A model generated the notes under the pieces. It was not told where the DNA came from. It was given only the letters and a program-made list of their open reading frames with translations, and did no database searches. The position numbers and the translations under genes are program-made. This document shows, in pieces, positions 61,806 through 64,000 of a DNA stretch of 64,000 nucleotides. Location of the stretch: assembly GCA_964477345.1 (NCBI GenBank), contig CAYZDL010000003.1, positions 53,154 through 117,153 of the forward strand, in the 5' to 3' direction. The stretch is from JAJZEO01 sp964477345 (GTDB taxonomy: Bacteria; Chlamydiota; Chlamydiia; Chlamydiales; 2-12-FULL-49-11). Positions within the stretch are counted from its first letter, which is position 1. Each line of letters begins with the position of its first letter.

Positions 61806-63026
61806 ATGGAAGTAGAACCTTTTGAAAATCCTTGGATTAAAAAAATTCGGGTTTTAACTCAGCTGTTGCTTTTAAGCATTGTCCTGAACATTGGGCTTAC
61901 TACAGCATTTGTGACTCATAAGGTGCGTGCTTCTCGTGCCTTGCGTCCGCAAAATGCTCCATCAAAGCGTCCAAAAATAGTCGTTTCAAATGCTCAGGTG
62001 ATCAAGAGTCTTTTCAGTTACTCTTTTGAAGAGTTGGTAGGAGAACTCGATAATCGAGAATTAGTTCAGGACGGTTATTCAAGAAGGGACCTTGCCCTCT
62101 CTTGTCTTGTTTCTTATCATCATCTCGATATGAAGAGGGCTTTGATCGGAAAAGAGTTTCAAGTAAGAAAGTACACTTTTGTTCACACAGATGGTGGAGA
62201 GCAATTTGATTTGGAAGTTTACCCTGCACTTGATGAATCTGACTTCCAATTGATTCAAAATTTTCTTAAGAGAGAAAAGTGGCCTTTAACGACCGAGGGG
62301 CTTTTTGAAGAGTTGAAAAAAGAGTCGGCAGAGCCGAACTTGACGACTTCCTTGGCTCAAACGTTTGTATCGACCTCCGAATTTTATACCCTTTATACCC
62401 TTTTTAGAAGAAAAAGTGATCATGTCAAGGCCTCAGAGGTTTTGCAGATGATCTTAGAGGGGCCTTGGAATTTCTTTAACGAATTCATCACACTTCAAAA
62501 GGCGTCCCCCAATTTGACTGAGGTGAGCATGAGGGACCTTTTAACAAAGTATGTCGAGTATGGTGTTCCTACAGCAAGTCTTCTTTGGATAAAGCTCGAT
62601 GGGGAGTTTGCATTAAGGGGGCTTGATGACCAACTTTTGAAAAAAGTTGTGAGTCAAATTCAAGTTTCCAATCAACAGGTAACTCTTTTTTTAAAACAAC
62701 TTCTTTGGAGTGCACGCTCAGACGGATTAAGAGAGCTTGCTGGCAAAAAGCTATATACATTTGAAAATTTGTCGATACCTGAGCCCTATAGCCATGAGTT
62801 GACTGTTAGACAATTTATTCCAGAGATGGCTGCTAGAGAAGCTGAAGTGATCAGCAAAAAAGAAGAGGCTCATCAGGTGATTCTTCATACCGTATGTGAA
62901 GGGGAGTCGCTTTGGAAGATTGCAAAGAAGTATCAAACATCAATTTCTGAAATTCGCCGTGTGAATAAACTAAAGAATGATAAATTGCGACTTGGGCAAA
63001 TTATTGAGATCCCCGTGAATAAATAA
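61806..63026 (+). CDS. LysM-domain envelope protein (CT476-like)
   Basis: 406 aa. One N-terminal membrane anchor (VLTQLLLLSIVLNIGLTTAF) and a C-terminal LysM domain (HTVCEGESLWKIAKKYQTSI, ending GQIIEIPVNK), so the body is periplasmic and can bind peptidoglycan. The middle 250 residues are helical and unassigned. It lies divergent from pheT, as CT476 does in Chlamydia. A role in cell-wall handling is inferred from LysM. Confidence 0.8.
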   Translation: MEVEPFENPWIKKIRVLTQLLLLSIVLNIGLTTAFVTHKVRASRALRPQNAPSKRPKIVVSNAQVIKSLFSYSFEELVGELDNRELVQDGYSRRDLALSCLVSYHHLDMKRALIGKEFQVRKYTFVHTDGGEQFDLEVYPALDESDFQLIQNFLKREKWPLTTEGLFEELKKESAEPNLTTSLAQTFVSTSEFYTLYTLFRRKSDHVKASEVLQMILEGPWNFFNEFITLQKASPNLTEVSMRDLLTKYVEYGVPTASLLWIKLDGEFALRGLDDQLLKKVVSQIQVSNQQVTLFLKQLLWSARSDGLRELAGKKLYTFENLSIPEPYSHELTVRQFIPEMAAREAEVISKKEEAHQVILHTVCEGESLWKIAKKYQTSISEIRRVNKLKNDKLRLGQIIEIPVNK

Positions 63027-63030
63027 TCCT

Positions 63031-63237
63031 CTAGGGGAGGTCAATTCCCCCTGGGTGGAATGGGTGACATTTGCAGATTCGTTTGATTGTCTTCCCCCAT
63101 CCTTTGAGAACCCCATGCTTTTGAATCGCCTCTAAGCCATAATGTGAGCAGGTTGGGTAGAAACGGCAATGGCCACCCATGTATGGGGAAAGAATGGCTT
63201 GATACCCTTTGATTAATAGGAGGGAGAGCTTTTTCAT
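63031..63237 (-). CDS. yidD: Membrane protein insertion efficiency factor YidD
   Basis: 68 aa, canonical: IKGYQAILSPYMGGHCRFYP, TCSHYGLEAIQKHG, GWGKTIKRICKCHPFHPGG. Assists YidC-dependent membrane insertion. Contrast with the exported, cysteine-less version at 6043-6420. Confidence 0.93.
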   Translation of the reverse strand: MKKLSLLLIKGYQAILSPYMGGHCRFYPTCSHYGLEAIQKHGVLKGWGKTIKRICKCHPFHPGGIDLP

Positions 63238-63291
63238 GAAAATCTTGATTTTGATTCCTTGTTGTACTAGAATACCATCTTCACAATTTTT

Positions 63292-63373
63292 GCGGAAGTG
63301 GCGGAATGGTAGACGCGCTAGCTTGAGGTGCTAGTGGGAGTTTCCTGTGGGGGTTCAAGTCCCCCCTTTCGCA
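63292..63373 (+). tRNA. tRNA-Leu (anticodon GAG)
   Basis: 82 nt with long variable arm: acceptor GCGGAAG/CTTTCGC, anticodon arm around CTAGC-TTGAGGT-GCTAG, T-loop TTCAAGT, discriminator A. Confidence 0.95.
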
Positions 63374-63466
63374 TATCTTAAAATAACATCATTCGATGAG
63401 TGTCGCCTCTTTAACATTGTATAATCTCAGTTCTTTGGGGACGCTATTAGCGTGAGTGCATGTGAA

Positions 63467-63694
63467 ATGACCCATCCGGTAATTGAAGAAGGTTTTTACG
63501 ATCCTGCAGAGCTTCCATATAAGGTAAAGGACATTTCAAAGGTAAAGCTTCATAAAGTGTTAGATAGGGTTGCCTGTATCGCAGAACAAATGGGTGTTAA
63601 ACAGTGCCTAAGAGTCTATTCTGTAGAAGCTGGCAGCAGATCTAATGGCGATAACAGTATTGAACTCTTCGGAAGGCTTAGTGGAATTCTGTGA
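63467..63694 (+). CDS. Short hypothetical protein
   Basis: 75 aa from the ATG at 63467 (MTHPVIEEGFYDPAELPYKV); a GTG at 63452 would add five residues. Mixed charge, no signal. It overlaps the following ORF by 50 nt in another frame, so the two could be one gene broken by a frameshift. Not recognised. Confidence 0.4.
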   Translation: MTHPVIEEGFYDPAELPYKVKDISKVKLHKVLDRVACIAEQMGVKQCLRVYSVEAGSRSNGDNSIELFGRLSGIL

Positions 63695-63950
63695 TCTTGC
63701 GATGCAAAAAGGTCTTACATATCGAAATAGGCAAAAAGAAGATTTTAGTGAGGATAAGGAGAGCTATTTTGCATCATTGCTACTATCTGTAAGAGTTTTG
63801 AGTAAATGTGTCTTGGTTTTTTCAAAAGAGATCTTTGTTTCTAGGTGGTCTCCGGAGGGGGGTAATCGGTTTGATTTAAAGCACCCTTCTTATTCAGAAA
63901 GAAAAAGAGGGGGGGCTGCGTCATTAGAAGCTGGAAAAAAGGGTAGTTAA
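63645..63950 (+). CDS. Short hypothetical protein
   Basis: 101 aa (MAITVLNSSEGLVEFCDLAM start), moderately hydrophobic middle (ESYFASLLLSVRVLSKCVLV) and a basic Gly-rich end. No ribosome site is evident at 63645. It may be the downstream half of 63467 after a frameshift, or a separate gene. Not recognised. Confidence 0.4.
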   Translation: MAITVLNSSEGLVEFCDLAMQKGLTYRNRQKEDFSEDKESYFASLLLSVRVLSKCVLVFSKEIFVSRWSPEGGNRFDLKHPSYSERKRGGAASLEAGKKGS

Positions 63951-64000
63951 TTTTTCTTCGACCTCTAGTGGGAAGGGTGTGCTCGTGATCGCCTCATGAG

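Noticed and set aside
1..64000. CRISPR arrays, rRNA operons, prophage or IS transposase genes
   Set aside because: No regularly spaced repeats, no rRNA segments, and no transposase or integrase motifs seen on either strand.

Overview
The window is chromosomal DNA from a chlamydia-like bacterium (phylum Chlamydiota, outside the family Chlamydiaceae). Two things point there. The type III secretion (T3SS) genes run in exactly the order of Chlamydia trachomatis CT663-CT674 (scc4, sctD/cdsD, cdsE, sctF, cdsG, sctI, sctN, sctO, sctP, sctQ, pkn5, sctC). Several other blocks also keep chlamydial neighbours: tig-clpP-clpX beside a SNF2 helicase, mreB and a GTP-type PEP carboxykinase; kdsA-lpt genes; rluD with a CT659-like gene; nfo-rpsD-trhO; pheT with a LysM gene. 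Locus comparisons are from memory, not a search. An asnS gene and large unfamiliar ORFs argue against Chlamydiaceae; the family (Simkaniaceae, Parachlamydiaceae, Waddliaceae or other) cannot be fixed from the sequence. The assembly is a draft scaffold with one 100-N and three 10-N gaps.

Layout. 1-3.5 kb: a truncated RHS/YD-type surface protein, divergent from a methionine uptake operon (metNIQ). 3.6-6.1 kb: a secreted toxin-like protein followed by tandemly duplicated small immunity-like genes, partly decayed and broken by an assembly gap. 6.0-23.1 kb, minus strand: a YidD-like secreted protein, a lipoprotein, then the T3SS operons. These hold a giant secretin with about ten extra periplasmic repeats, a Ser/Thr kinase fused to a degenerate SpoIIE-like phosphatase domain, a split SctQ, two SctP/FliK-like proteins, ATPase, stalk, rod, needle with its two chaperones, the FHA-containing SctD ring protein and an Scc4 chaperone. 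23.1-31.2 kb, plus strand: three small charged proteins, then candidate secreted proteins (a tip/filament-like pair, SctE/CopB-like and SctB/CopD-like translocators, a 504-aa putative effector). Their promoters share an unusual TTGCAT..AATTAATT element.

31.2-43.2 kb is mostly housekeeping: clpX, clpP, tig, tRNA-Gly, a palindromic MITE-like element, SNF2 helicase, a small inserted two-gene cassette with a duplicated helicase tail, mreB, PEPCK, dtd, ndk. 43.3-48.0 kb: a RING-H2-like membrane protein (candidate host-ubiquitin effector), then lptB, lptA, lptC, kdsA and dapB for LPS/envelope assembly. 48.0-57.2 kb: tRNA-Arg, an 868-aa DHH (family-II pyrophosphatase-like) protein with a large insert, khpA, rluD, recX, asnS, nfo, rpsD and trhO. 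57.4-64 kb: a small PPxY-motif protein, a YwqK/MORN-like lipoprotein, pheT, a LysM protein, canonical yidD, tRNA-Leu and two short hypotheticals.

Together the accessory parts build and supply an injectisome (structure, kinase/FHA control, translocators, candidate effectors) and the envelope it crosses; the rest is translation, proteolysis and cell-shape machinery.
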